This document shows, one piece after another, positions 8,370 to 16,836 of a DNA stretch of 64,000 nt. The position numbers were made by a program, and so were the translations under genes. The DNA is from Microbispora siamensis. GTDB taxonomy: Bacteria; Actinomycetota; Actinomycetes; Streptosporangiales; Streptosporangiaceae. The notes below the pieces were generated by a model, which saw nothing but the letters and a program-made list of their open reading frames with translations, was not told the origin of the DNA and made no database searches. Where the stretch lies: the NCBI RefSeq assembly GCF_016863095.1, contig NZ_BOOF01000013.1, positions 186,001 through 250,000 on the forward strand, given 5' to 3'. The stretch's first letter is position 1, and the number at the start of each line of letters is the position of its first letter.

Positions 8370-8393
8370 AAGGGCGGTCGATCGACCGCCCTT
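8370..8393. terminator. Bidirectional terminator between azlD and tRNA-Ala
   Basis: A 24-base perfect palindrome, AAGGGCGGTC-GATC-GACCGCCCTT. It lies 7 bases after the azlD stop and 7 bases beyond the encoded CCA of the oppositely transcribed tRNA, where CTTTCTC follows the stem. Confidence 0.8.
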
Positions 8394-8402
8394 GAGGTGT
8401 GG

Positions 8403-8475
8403 TGGAGCTATGGGGACTCGAACCCCAGACCCCTTCCATGCCATGGAAGTGCGCTACCAGCTGCGCTATAGCCCC
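8403..8475 (-). tRNA. tRNA-Ala (anticodon GGC)
   Basis: A 73-nucleotide cloverleaf on the minus strand. The acceptor GGGGCTA/TAGCTCC contains the G3-U70 wobble pair that specifies alanine. The anticodon stem is CTTCC/GGAAG with loop ATGGCAT, so the anticodon is GGC. The T-arm is TGGGG-TTCGAGT-CCCCA. CCA is encoded in the DNA (complement of 8400-8402). A second tRNA-Ala(GGC) at 40182-40254 differs in the anticodon stem. Confidence 0.97.
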
Positions 8476-8531
8476 TTGCGACGCAGTCAGTGTATAGGAG
8501 TCCGCGCGGGGACGGTAACCGGACGAGCCGA

Positions 8532-8559
8532 TGTCACACAACGGCGGGCATGATACGTC
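8532..8559 (+). promoter_or_regulatory. Predicted ECF41-type promoter of the sigma factor operon
   Basis: TGTCACA (8532-8538) and CGTC (8556-8559) with a 17-base spacer match the bipartite promoter described for ECF41 sigma factors. The site lies directly upstream of an ECF41-like gene whose ATG is 10 bases further on. This implies autoregulation and an almost leaderless transcript. Confidence 0.7.
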
Positions 8560-8568
8560 TGGCGTGAC

Positions 8569-9483
8569 ATGACCATCGAAGTCTTCACCGCGCACCGGAG
8601 CCTGCTCGCCGGTGTGGCCTACCGCATCCTCGGCAGCGCCGCGGACGCGGAGGACGTGGTCCAGGAGGCGTGGCTGCGCTGGGCGGAGGTGGACGCCGCG
8701 TCGGTGGCCGACCCGAAGGCCTACCTGGTGCGCGTCACCACCAACCTCGCCATCGACCGGCTGCGCCGGGTGCGGGCCAGGCGCGAGGCGTACGTCGGGC
8801 CCTGGCTGCCCGAGCCGGTCGTCACCGCGCCGGACTCCGGGGAGTCCGCGGAACGCGCCGACAGCGTCGAGCTGGCCCTCCTCGTCGTGCTGGAGACGCT
8901 GTCCCCGCTGGAACGGGCCGTGTTCGTCCTGCGGGAGGCGTTCGGCTTCTCCCATGCCGAGATCGCCGAAATCCTCGGCCGGGGCGAGCCCGCCGTTCGG
9001 CAACTCGCCAGACGCGCCCGCGACCACGTGCGCGAGCGCAGGCCGCGCTTCGACGTGGACCGGCGCGAGCGGCGCAGGATCACCGAGCGCTTCGTCGCGG
9101 CCTGCGCGGAAGGGGACATCGAGGGCCTGACGGCGCTGCTCGCCGCGGACGTCCGCATGGTCGGCGACGGCGGCGGCAAGGCGCGGGCGCCGCTGCGGGA
9201 GCTGGCCGGCGCCGTGCCGGTCGCCCGTTTCCTCATCGCGATCGCGAGCGTGGAGGGCCGCCGGCGCTTCCTGGCCTCCATCGGCGCTCCCCCGGGCAAG
9301 GAGATGGACCTGGAGATCGCCGAGGTCAACGGCGGGCCCGCGATCGTCGCCCGCCTGGACGGCCGTCCCGTCACGGTCGTCTCGCTGGTCATCACCGATG
9401 GTCTGGTGGACACGGTCTATCTCATCGCCAACCCGGAGAAGATGTCACGGATCGAGGCCCGGGACGCGTCCGGGAGTGCATGA
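8569..9483 (+). CDS. ECF41-type RNA polymerase sigma factor with SnoaL-like C-terminal domain
   Basis: A 304-residue sigma factor. Region 2 (about residues 8-75) contains AEDVVQEAWLRW and TTNLAIDRLRR. Region 4 (about 105-160) contains LSPLERAVFVLREAFGFSHAEIAEILG. A SnoaL/NTF2-like extension follows (about 170-300). Three motifs reported as diagnostic of group ECF41 are visible: WLPEP in the linker, DGGGK in the extension and NPEKM near the C-terminus. These proteins use the extension instead of an anti-sigma factor. The FAD oxidoreductase gene overlaps its stop, in the position where ECF41 target genes usually sit. Confidence 0.92.
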   Translation: MTIEVFTAHRSLLAGVAYRILGSAADAEDVVQEAWLRWAEVDAASVADPKAYLVRVTTNLAIDRLRRVRARREAYVGPWLPEPVVTAPDSGESAERADSVELALLVVLETLSPLERAVFVLREAFGFSHAEIAEILGRGEPAVRQLARRARDHVRERRPRFDVDRRERRRITERFVAACAEGDIEGLTALLAADVRMVGDGGGKARAPLRELAGAVPVARFLIAIASVEGRRRFLASIGAPPGKEMDLEIAEVNGGPAIVARLDGRPVTVVSLVITDGLVDTVYLIANPEKMSRIEARDASGSA

Positions 9484-10643
9484 GAGAAAACATCACGATC
9501 GTGGGCGGCGGGCTCGCCGGGCTGACCGCCGCCATCGCCTGCGCCGAGGGCGGCGCGGCCGTCGTCCTGCACGAGGCGCACCACACCCTCGGCGGGCGCG
9601 CCCGCTCCACCGCCACGCCGTACGTCGCCAACGACGGCACCCACGTCTTCTACTCCGACGGCCTGCCCTGGCGGTGGCTGGACGAGCGGGGACTGGTCCG
9701 GCCGTACGCTCCGCTGCGGCCGGGGCATCTGGCCCGGGCGCGGTTCCGCCGGGGCGGGAGGCTGACCGGCCGGCCCCCGGCCGGGCTGCTGCGGATGATC
9801 CTCCGGCGTGGTCTCAAGGCGCCGGTGGACGAGGACTTCGGCTCCTGGGCCACCCGCCGCTTCGGCGCCGAGGCCGCACGGGCCGCCGCCGGGCTGCTGG
9901 GAGTCGTCACCTACGACGCCGACCCCGGCCGGCTGTCGGCGGCCTTCGCCTGGGAGCGCATCCAGCGGGTGTTCGCCCTGCGGTACCCGTCGGTCCGCTA
10001 CGTGATCGGCGGCTGGGGGCGGGTGATCGACCGGATGGCCGCGCGGGCGCGCGACCTCGGCGTACGCGTCGAGACCGGGTCGAGGGTGGACCGGCTGCCG
10101 GAGGGACGGGTGATCGTCGCCACCTCCCTCGACGCCGCCCGCGGCCTGCTGGGCGACGACTCGCTGCGCTGGGAGAGCGGCCGGGCGGTCCTGCTCGACC
10201 TCGCGGTACGCGCCGACCCGCGGGACCTGTTCCTCGTCAGCGACCTGGACGAGGGCGGCTTCCTGGAGCGTTACTCACTGCCCGACCCGTCCCTTGCCCC
10301 TGCCGGGGAAAGCCTCGTCCAGATGGAGATGCCGATGCGTCCCGGTGAGCCGAAGGCCGTTGCGCTCGGGCGGCTTGAGCGGATCGCCGACCTCGCCCTC
10401 CCGGGCTGGCGCGGGCGGGTCACCTGGCGCCGCGACGCCGTGGCCGCCGGGCGCAGCGGCGCGCTCGACCTGCCCGGCACGTCGTGGCGCGACCGGCCGG
10501 CGGTCGAGCGCGGCGACGGCGTCTGGCTGACCGGCGACCAGGTGGCGGCGCCCGGCCTGCTCGCCGAGGTGTCGATCAACAGCGCACTCGCGGCGGCCCG
10601 GGCCGCCCTCGCCTCCCGGTCGCTGTCGCGGCGGGCGGCCTGA
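9480..10643 (+). CDS. FAD/NAD(P)-dependent oxidoreductase (phytoene desaturase / protoporphyrinogen oxidase-like)
   Basis: A 387-residue flavoprotein. The N-terminal dinucleotide-binding motif reads ITIVGGGLAGLTAAIACAEGG, cut here to its core GGGLAGL, followed by LGGRARS, the GG-doublet typical of amine-oxidase/desaturase-like FAD enzymes. A C-terminal WLTGDQVAAPGLLAE resembles the second FAD contact. The substrate is unknown. It overlaps the sigma factor by ATGA and is probably the sigma factor's regulon partner; in other genomes ECF41 genes sit next to oxidoreductases, epimerases or carboxymuconolactone decarboxylases. Confidence 0.82.
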   Translation: MRENITIVGGGLAGLTAAIACAEGGAAVVLHEAHHTLGGRARSTATPYVANDGTHVFYSDGLPWRWLDERGLVRPYAPLRPGHLARARFRRGGRLTGRPPAGLLRMILRRGLKAPVDEDFGSWATRRFGAEAARAAAGLLGVVTYDADPGRLSAAFAWERIQRVFALRYPSVRYVIGGWGRVIDRMAARARDLGVRVETGSRVDRLPEGRVIVATSLDAARGLLGDDSLRWESGRAVLLDLAVRADPRDLFLVSDLDEGGFLERYSLPDPSLAPAGESLVQMEMPMRPGEPKAVALGRLERIADLALPGWRGRVTWRRDAVAAGRSGALDLPGTSWRDRPAVERGDGVWLTGDQVAAPGLLAEVSINSALAAARAALASRSLSRRAA

Positions 10644-10669
10644 CGCACGGCGTCTGCGTCTGACACGAA

Positions 10670-10700
10670 CGGGCCCTTCCCCGTGGAGGGGAAGGGCCCG
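10670..10700. terminator. Bidirectional terminator between the FAD oxidoreductase and GH43 genes
   Basis: A 13-bp perfect stem, CGGGCCCTTCCCC (10670-10682) with its complement at 10688-10700, and a GTGGA loop. It sits between two convergent genes. Confidence 0.85.
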
Positions 10701-10722
10701 CAGGATCAGCCGAGAGCCCGGA

Positions 10723-12918
10723 TCAGCCGAGGGCGCTGAGCAGCCGGTCGTACTCGGCCTGCGTGACGCCCAGCACCGTGCCGTGACGCGGGCGGCTCGG
10801 AAGCTGGTAGTCGGCCGGGACGGTCCAGTCGCCCTTCTCCAGGTCGGTCGACTCGAACGGCACGTAGCCGCGGCCGCCGTACTCGTCGATGAACAGGTAC
10901 CACTTGTCCTCGGTGTTGGACTTGAAGATCGTCGGCCCCTCACCGCGCGACAGCGCGCCGGAGCCGATGCACTCCTTCAGGAAGTCCCAGTTCGTGCTGG
11001 TCAGCGAGGTGGACTTCTCCTCGATGATGTACTTGCTGCACGGGCTGGAGGAGGAGTTGTTCCTCTCGTCCTTCGTGAAGCGGTAGTAGGTCCCGTTGTG
11101 CTCGATCACGGTCGAGTCGATGACCGAGTAGCCCGGGTCCTTCCAGATCTTCGGCTCAGAGAAGGTGTAGAAGTCGCGGGTCGTCGCGTACACCATCTTG
11201 TTGTACGTGTCCCCCGTGTGCTGCGGGTTGCCGTACAGCTTGGACGCCCAGAACACCACGTACGCGCCGAGGGTCTTGTCGTAGTACGCCTCCGGGGCCC
11301 ACGTGTTGCCGGCCTCGGGCGGGGAGACCTGGACGAGCCGCTGGTTCGTCCAGTGCACCAGGTCGGTCGACTCGGCCACCATGATCGAGCGGCTGCCGCT
11401 GCGCTGCGCGCGGTCCCAGTCGCCGTTGCCGTAGATCTTGAGGTCCGTGGCGATCAGGTAGAAACGGTCGCCTTCGGGCGAGCGGATGACGAACGGGTCG
11501 CGCAGGCCCTTCTCGCCGACGTCCGAGGTGACGACCGGCCGGCCGCCGTTGAGCTCCTGCCAGTGCAGCGGGTCGTTGCCCTTGCTCAGCGCGTTGTAGA
11601 TCTGCTCGCCGTTCGAGTAGCCCTCACCGGTGAAGTAGGCGAACAGATAGCCCTTGTACGGCTCCTTGGCGGGCAGCGCCGGCACCTCGGGCTTGAAGAT
11701 CCGCACGGCCTGGTGGCCGCCGCGCGAGATCGTCGCCTTGAGGTTCACCTTGACGGCGCTGGCGCCCGGCTGCGGCCGGTTGACCTCACCGGTCTCGCTG
11801 AGCGTGTCCGGCTTGCTCGACCGCCAGGTGATGGTGGTGCCGTTCTCGCCCTTCGTCGGCAGCGTCAGGTTGCCGCGGACGTCGTCGATGTTGTGGACGA
11901 CGAGCTTGCCGGCGTCGGTCTCCACGGCCCGCTTGTCGGTGTAGATCGCCTCGACGGTGACGTCGAACGTCTTCGTCTCCGTCGCCGTGCCCTTGGTGAG
12001 CGTGGCGGTGAGGGTGACGTGCGCGTCCGCCGCGCCCGCCGGCGGGCGGGTGACCGCGCCGGTCGTGCTGACGACGGACGGGTCGCTGGAGGCCCAGGTG
12101 ATCGTGGACCCGGACGCGCCCTTGGCCGGCAGCGTCAGGTCGGACCGGACCGCACCGGTGTCGCCGAGGTCGAGCGCCGCCGCGTCCTGCTTGACGATCT
12201 CGGTGTTGACCGGTCCGGCGAGCTGGGCGATCTCGGCCGCGCCGAGGGCCCGGCTGTAGACGCGGAAGTCCTTGACCCTGCCCTTGAGGTACTTGTCGCC
12301 CGAGTAGAGCGAGCGGCCGATGTAGTTGGCCGTGGTCGTGCCGCCGCCGATCGAGCCCGGGGTGAGCGTGACGGCGGTGTTGCGGGCCACCTCGTCGCCG
12401 TTCTGGTACAGCACCCCGACGCCGCCGCCCAGCGTGTACGCGATGTGCTGCCAGCCGCCGCGCGGGAGGTTGACGCCGGCGTTGGCGTTCTGCTCGGTCG
12501 ACCAGTTGCCCGAGGCGATCGACGTGCGGAAGGTGTTGCCGGTGGTGAACAGATAGCCGTTGCCGCTCGACCCGCTGGAGTTGCCGAAGCCGTAGACGAA
12601 GTACGGCGTGGCCTGCGTGGGGTCGATCCAGACGTCGAGCGCGACCGTGATCGAGGTCATGCCGCGCATCAGGTTGTCGGGCACCTTGACGTACCCGTTC
12701 GTGCCGCCGAGCCGGAGGCCGTCGCCCCAGCTCGCGTCACCGTTGAGCGTGCCGTTCCTGCCGTTGCCTGAGGAGTCCGAGGCCACCGTGCCGGAGGTCT
12801 CGTCGAGCTTGTACCAGAGAGCGAGGCCCTCGTCCGCCGCCGAGGCGGCGGACGGGACGAGTGCCCCGGCTCCGAGTGTGAGGGCGGCCAGGCCGCCCAT
12901 CACCCACTTCTTTGACAT
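10723..12918 (-). CDS. Secreted GH43 glycoside hydrolase with LamG and two Ig-like domains (arabinanase/arabinofuranosidase type)
   Basis: A 731-residue secreted enzyme. A Sec signal peptide (to about residue 28, ending SAASA) is followed by a concanavalin/LamG-like fold (about 30-225). Two atrophied bacterial Ig domains come next (LTLPAKG...ITWASSDPSVVS and LTLPTKG...ITWRSSKP). A GH43 five-bladed propeller (about 425-731) has GLRDPFVIRS, DSTVIEHNGTYY and GEGPTIF as likely active-site segments. It probably attacks arabinan or arabinoxylan outside the cell. The ATG shares one base with the araA stop and has AAGGA 6 bases upstream, so it is the last gene of the ara operon. Exact linkage specificity is not readable. 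Confidence 0.88.
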   Translation of the reverse strand: MSKKWVMGGLAALTLGAGALVPSAASAADEGLALWYKLDETSGTVASDSSGNGRNGTLNGDASWGDGLRLGGTNGYVKVPDNLMRGMTSITVALDVWIDPTQATPYFVYGFGNSSGSSGNGYLFTTGNTFRTSIASGNWSTEQNANAGVNLPRGGWQHIAYTLGGGVGVLYQNGDEVARNTAVTLTPGSIGGGTTTANYIGRSLYSGDKYLKGRVKDFRVYSRALGAAEIAQLAGPVNTEIVKQDAAALDLGDTGAVRSDLTLPAKGASGSTITWASSDPSVVSTTGAVTRPPAGAADAHVTLTATLTKGTATETKTFDVTVEAIYTDKRAVETDAGKLVVHNIDDVRGNLTLPTKGENGTTITWRSSKPDTLSETGEVNRPQPGASAVKVNLKATISRGGHQAVRIFKPEVPALPAKEPYKGYLFAYFTGEGYSNGEQIYNALSKGNDPLHWQELNGGRPVVTSDVGEKGLRDPFVIRSPEGDRFYLIATDLKIYGNGDWDRAQRSGSRSIMVAESTDLVHWTNQRLVQVSPPEAGNTWAPEAYYDKTLGAYVVFWASKLYGNPQHTGDTYNKMVYATTRDFYTFSEPKIWKDPGYSVIDSTVIEHNGTYYRFTKDERNNSSSSPCSKYIIEEKSTSLTSTNWDFLKECIGSGALSRGEGPTIFKSNTEDKWYLFIDEYGGRGYVPFESTDLEKGDWTVPADYQLPSRPRHGTVLGVTQAEYDRLLSALG

Positions 12919-14399
12919 CAAAATCCTTGCGCGAGCCGATAGTAGGCCTGGTTCCACCGCAGTTCCTTGGTGAACTGACGGGAGGTGGTCGCCTCGTCGA
13001 TGACGAGCAACTCGACGCCGAGCATGTCGGCGAAGTCGGTCAGCTCCTCGGACCCGACGGCCGAGGAGAGCACCGTGTGGTGCGGGGCGCCCGCCGTGAT
13101 CCACGACTCGGCGGAGGTGCGCAGGTCGGGCCGGGGCCGCCACACGGCACGGGCGACCGGCAGGGCGGGCAGCGGCTCGGGCGGGGCGACCACGTCGATC
13201 TCGTTGGCCACCAGCCGGAAGCGCTCGCCCATGTCGGACAGGCCGACCACCACGGCGGGGCCGGGGGCGGCGTCGAACACCAGCCGCACCGGGTCCTCCC
13301 GGCCGCCGATGCTCAGCGGGTGGATCTCGCACGAGGGGGTGTCCGCCGCGACCGTCGGGCAGACCTCCAGCATGTGCGCGCCGAGGATGAGCTCCTCGCC
13401 CGGGGTGAGGTGGTAGGTGTAGTCCTCCATGAACGAGGTGCCGCCGGGCAGGCCCGCCGACATGACCTTGAGCGTGCGCAGCAGCACCGAGGTCTTCCAG
13501 TCGCCCTCGCCGCCGAAGCCGTAGCCCTCGGCCATGAGCCGCTGCACGGCCAGGCCGGGAAGCTGGCGCAGCCCGCCCAGGTCCTCGAAGTTCGTGGTGA
13601 ACGCCTTGAAGCCGCCGCCCTCCAGGAAGTGCCGCAGGCCCAGCTCGATGCGGGCCGCGTACCGCAGCGACTCGTGCCGCTCCCCGCCCGCGCGCAGCTC
13701 GGGGGCCATCCGGTAGAGGTCCTCGTACTCCTTGACGAGGGCGGACACGTCGGCGTCCGCGGCGGCGTCCACGGCCTCGACCAGCTCGTTGACGCCGTAG
13801 GTGTTCACCGACACCCCGAACCGCAGCTGCGCCTCGACCTTGTCGCCCTCGGTCACGGCGACGTCGCGCATGTTGTCGCCGAAGCGGGCCAGGCGCAGCG
13901 AGCCGACCTCGGCCCGGCCGGCCGCGGCGCGGGCCCAGGTGGCGATCCGCGCCGCCACCGCCGGGTCGCTCACGTGGCCCGCGACGGTCTTGCGCGGCAC
14001 GCCGAGGCGCGTCTGGATGTAGCCGAACTCACGGTCGCCGTGGGCGGCCTGGTTGAGGTTCATGAAGTCCATGTCGATGGAGCTCCACGGCAACTCCACG
14101 TTGGCCTGCGTGTGCAGGTGCAGCAGCGGCTTGCGCAACGCGTCCAGGCCGGCGATCCACATCTTGGCCGGGGAGAACGTGTGCATCCACGCGATCAGGC
14201 CGATGCAGTCGTCGTCACCGTTGGCCTCAAGGCACACGCGGCGGATGGCCGCCGCGTCGGTGAGCACGGGCCGCCACTCGAGCTCGAACGGCAACGCCTC
14301 GCCCAGCTGCTCGGCGATGCGCCGGGACTGCTCGGCCACCTGCCGCAGCGTGTCCTCGCCGTACAGGCCCTGGCTACCGGTCAGGAACCATAGCTTCAC
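12918..14399 (-). CDS. araA: L-arabinose isomerase
   Basis: A 493-residue enzyme, the normal family length, converting L-arabinose to L-ribulose. Conserved segments include [15 protein letters not shown] at the N-terminus, [22 protein letters not shown] and [10 protein letters not shown] near the metal-binding glutamates, and [10 protein letters not shown]. The GTG start overlaps the araD stop (GTGA). Its stop shares a base with the GH43 start. Order in the operon is araB-araD-araA. Confidence 0.97.
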   Translation of the reverse strand: MKLWFLTGSQGLYGEDTLRQVAEQSRRIAEQLGEALPFELEWRPVLTDAAAIRRVCLEANGDDDCIGLIAWMHTFSPAKMWIAGLDALRKPLLHLHTQANVELPWSSIDMDFMNLNQAAHGDREFGYIQTRLGVPRKTVAGHVSDPAVAARIATWARAAAGRAEVGSLRLARFGDNMRDVAVTEGDKVEAQLRFGVSVNTYGVNELVEAVDAAADADVSALVKEYEDLYRMAPELRAGGERHESLRYAARIELGLRHFLEGGGFKAFTTNFEDLGGLRQLPGLAVQRLMAEGYGFGGEGDWKTSVLLRTLKVMSAGLPGGTSFMEDYTYHLTPGEELILGAHMLEVCPTVAADTPSCEIHPLSIGGREDPVRLVFDAAPGPAVVVGLSDMGERFRLVANEIDVVAPPEPLPALPVARAVWRPRPDLRTSAESWITAGAPHHTVLSSAVGSEELTDFADMLGVELLVIDEATTSRQFTKELRWNQAYYRLAQGF

Positions 14400-15055
14400 A
14401 GGTGACTCCTCTGTCCATAGACGTTCTGATACCGGTCGTACAAGCGGTCGATGTCACCCTGCGCGATCGGCAGGGGCTCACCGAGCTGCCGGGAGACATG
14501 CACAGTGCGGGCGACGTCCTCGCACATCACGGCGGCCTTGACGGCCGCCTTCGGCGACTCGCCGATGGTGAACACGCCGTGGTTCTGCATCAGCACGGCG
14601 CGGGAGCGGTGCCCGGTCAGGGTCGCGACGATCCCCTTGCCGATGTCGTCGTTGCCGATGAGCGCGAACGGCCCGAGGGGGATCTCCCCGCCGAACTCGT
14701 CGGCCATCGCGGTGAGCACGCACGGGATGGCCTCACCGCGCGCCGCCCAGGCCGAGGCGTACGTGGAGTGGGTGTGCACGACCCCGTTGACCTCCGGCAT
14801 GTGCCGGTAGACGTAGGCGTGCGCGGCCGTGTCACTGGACGGGGACAGGTCGCCCTCGACCAGGTTGCCGTCGAGGTCGCAGACCACGATCGACTCGGGG
14901 GTCAGGTCGTCGTATGACACCCCGCTGGGCTTGATGACGAACAGGTCCTCGCCCGGCACCCGGCCCGACACGTTGCCGGCCGTCCAGGCGACGAGGTTGT
15001 ATCGCACCAGTTCGGCGTGGAGCCGGCAGACTTCCCTGCGAAGTTCATCGATCAT
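14396..15055 (-). CDS. araD: L-ribulose-5-phosphate 4-epimerase
   Basis: A 219-residue class II aldolase-fold epimerase making D-xylulose 5-phosphate. Zn-binding histidines are visible in [12 protein letters not shown] and MQNHGVF, with WTAGNVSGR and [11 protein letters not shown] for the phosphate site. ATG 15055 was chosen because it overlaps the araB stop by ATGA and gives the usual family length; in-frame codons upstream lie inside araB. Its own stop overlaps the araA GTG. Confidence 0.96.
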   Translation of the reverse strand: MIDELRREVCRLHAELVRYNLVAWTAGNVSGRVPGEDLFVIKPSGVSYDDLTPESIVVCDLDGNLVEGDLSPSSDTAAHAYVYRHMPEVNGVVHTHSTYASAWAARGEAIPCVLTAMADEFGGEIPLGPFALIGNDDIGKGIVATLTGHRSRAVLMQNHGVFTIGESPKAAVKAAVMCEDVARTVHVSRQLGEPLPIAQGDIDRLYDRYQNVYGQRSHL

Positions 15056-16731
15056 GCGCTGGCCTCGTTCCTGATCGCGCGGAGCCGGTGGAGCATCTCG
15101 CCGTCCGCGAAGTGGTCGTGCAACCTGCGATATTCGGCGTACAGCCGGTCGTAGGCGTCGGCCCGCTCGGCGTCGGGCACGTACGCCGCCGCCTCGCGCT
15201 TGCCCATCGCCGCCGCGGCGGCCGTGATGTCGGGGTAGGCGCCCGCCGCGACGGCGGCGTGGATGGCCGAGCCGAGGGCCGGCCCCTGGTCGGAGCCGAT
15301 CACCGACAGCGGGCGGCGCAGCACGTCGGCGTACGTCTGCATGAGGAAGCGGTTCTTGAGCAGGCCGCCGGCGACCACGAACTCCTCGACCGGCACCCCG
15401 GCCGCCTCGAACGTCTCCACGATCGTGCGGGCGCCGAAGGCGGTGGCCTCGATGAGCGCGCGGTAGACGTCCTCGGGGCGGGTGGCGAGCGTCTGCCCGA
15501 CGATGACGCCGGACAGGGTGTGGTCGACCAGGACCGAGCGGTTGCCGCCGTGCCAGTCGAGCGCGACCAGCCCGTGCTGCCCGACCTTCTGCGCGGCCGC
15601 GAGCGAGGTCAGGTACTCGTGCAGCCCGACTCCCGCCTCCGCCGCCCGCTCGGCGTACGACGCGGGCACGCAGTTGTCCACGAACCAGCCGAAGATGTCG
15701 CCGACGGCGGACTGGCCCGCCTCGTAGCCCCACAGTCCGGGGACGATGCCGTCGCGCACCACGCCGCACATGCCGGGAACCTCGGCGAGCTGGTCGGAGC
15801 ACATGACGTGGCAGGTGGAGGTGCCCATGATGGCGACCATCTGGCCCGGCCGCACGGCGTCGGCCGCGGCCGCGGTGACGTGGGCGTCGACGTTGCCGAC
15901 CGCCACCGCGATCCCCTCGGGCAGCCCCGTCCACTCGGCGGCCCGCGCGGTCAGGTGACCGGCGAGGCCGCCGAGCGGAGCGAGCCGCGCCTTATTGCCG
16001 TCCGTCCCGGACGGACCCTGGCCGAGCTTCCGGGTGAACCCGGAGAAGGCGGGATTGAGCGCGGCCAGGAAGTCCTCGGACGGATAGCCTCCGTCCTGGT
16101 AAACGGCCTTGTACCCGGCGGTGCAGACGTTGCGGGTCTCCACCCCGGTGAGCTGCCAGATGATCCAGTCGGCGGCCTCGATCCAGCGGTCGGCCCGCTC
16201 ATAGATCTCCGGGTCCTCCTCCAGCAGTTGCAGGCCCTTGGCGAAGGCCCACTCGGAGGAGATCTTGCCGCCGTACCGCGGCAGCCACGCCTCGCCGCGC
16301 TCGGCGGCCAGCGCGTTGATCCGGTCGGCGTGCGGCTGTGCCGCGTGGTGCTTCCAGAGCTTCGGCCAGGCGTGCGGCCGCTCGGGGAACTCCTCGCACA
16401 GCGGGTGGCCGTCGGCCGTGGCGGGCAGGATCGTGCAGGCCGTGAAGTCCGTGCCGATGCCGACCACCTGCTCCGCGGCGACCTGCGCGTCGGCCAGGGC
16501 CTTCGGCACGGCGTTGCGCAGCACGTCGATCCAGTCGGCCGGCGACTGCAGGGCCCAGTCCGGTCCGAGGCGGACGCCGGAGCCGGGCAGCGCGTCCTCG
16601 ATCACGCGGTGGGCGTACTCGTGCACGGCGCTGCCCAGCTCCGCGCCGTCGCTCACGCGCACCACCACGGCGCGGCCTGACAACGTTCCGTAATCCACAC
16701 CGACCACGTAACGGTCACTGTTAACGTTCAC
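15052..16731 (-). CDS. araB: Ribulokinase
   Basis: A 559-residue FGGY-family sugar kinase phosphorylating L-ribulose. The N-terminal phosphate-binding segment is VGVDYGTLSGRAVVV. The C-terminal half contains GNVDAHVTAAAADAV, ALDWHGGNRSVLVDH and FVVAGGLLKNRFLMQTYADV. GTG 16731 was chosen because GGAGG lies 6 bases upstream; a longer in-frame start at 16821 would add a low-complexity leader. A LacI-type operator (16719-16732) overlaps the start codon. It leads araB-araD-araA-GH43 with overlapping junctions. Confidence 0.95.
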   Translation of the reverse strand: MNVNSDRYVVGVDYGTLSGRAVVVRVSDGAELGSAVHEYAHRVIEDALPGSGVRLGPDWALQSPADWIDVLRNAVPKALADAQVAAEQVVGIGTDFTACTILPATADGHPLCEEFPERPHAWPKLWKHHAAQPHADRINALAAERGEAWLPRYGGKISSEWAFAKGLQLLEEDPEIYERADRWIEAADWIIWQLTGVETRNVCTAGYKAVYQDGGYPSEDFLAALNPAFSGFTRKLGQGPSGTDGNKARLAPLGGLAGHLTARAAEWTGLPEGIAVAVGNVDAHVTAAAADAVRPGQMVAIMGTSTCHVMCSDQLAEVPGMCGVVRDGIVPGLWGYEAGQSAVGDIFGWFVDNCVPASYAERAAEAGVGLHEYLTSLAAAQKVGQHGLVALDWHGGNRSVLVDHTLSGVIVGQTLATRPEDVYRALIEATAFGARTIVETFEAAGVPVEEFVVAGGLLKNRFLMQTYADVLRRPLSVIGSDQGPALGSAIHAAVAAGAYPDITAAAAAMGKREAAAYVPDAERADAYDRLYAEYRRLHDHFADGEMLHRLRAIRNEASA

Positions 16732-16732
16732 A
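16719..16732. promoter_or_regulatory. LacI-type operator overlapping the araB start codon
   Basis: TGTTAACGTTCACA has 11 of 14 bases of the TGTTAGCGCTAACA palindrome found before the first transporter gene, and differs by one base from the inverse of the lacI leader site. It lies across codons 1-5 of araB. Function is inferred from the match. Confidence 0.5.
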
Positions 16733-16779
16733 CTCAACCTCCAGAGGCTCTGGCGCCGGCCACGCCCGGAGCGGGGGCC

Positions 16780-16801
16780 GCCGGCCGGCGATGCGGCCGG
16801 C
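16780..16801. terminator. GC hairpin between gguB and araB (attenuator or RNA stabiliser)
   Basis: GCCGGCCG and CGGCCGGC form an 8-bp stem with a 6-base loop in the 105-base gap between the permease stop and the araB start. There is no T-run, so it may only modulate read-through. Confidence 0.4.
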
Positions 16802-16836
16802 AGCCCGAAACCGGTTTCCATCGATATCTGCGGCCA

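Noticed and set aside
10723-13332. GH43 reading extended upstream to 13332
   Set aside because: The extension lies inside araA in another frame; the signal peptide and AAGGA ribosome site fix ATG 12918.
15052-16821. Longer araB start at 16821
   Set aside because: Would add a low-complexity leader across the intercistronic hairpin; GTG 16731 has GGAGG at the correct distance.
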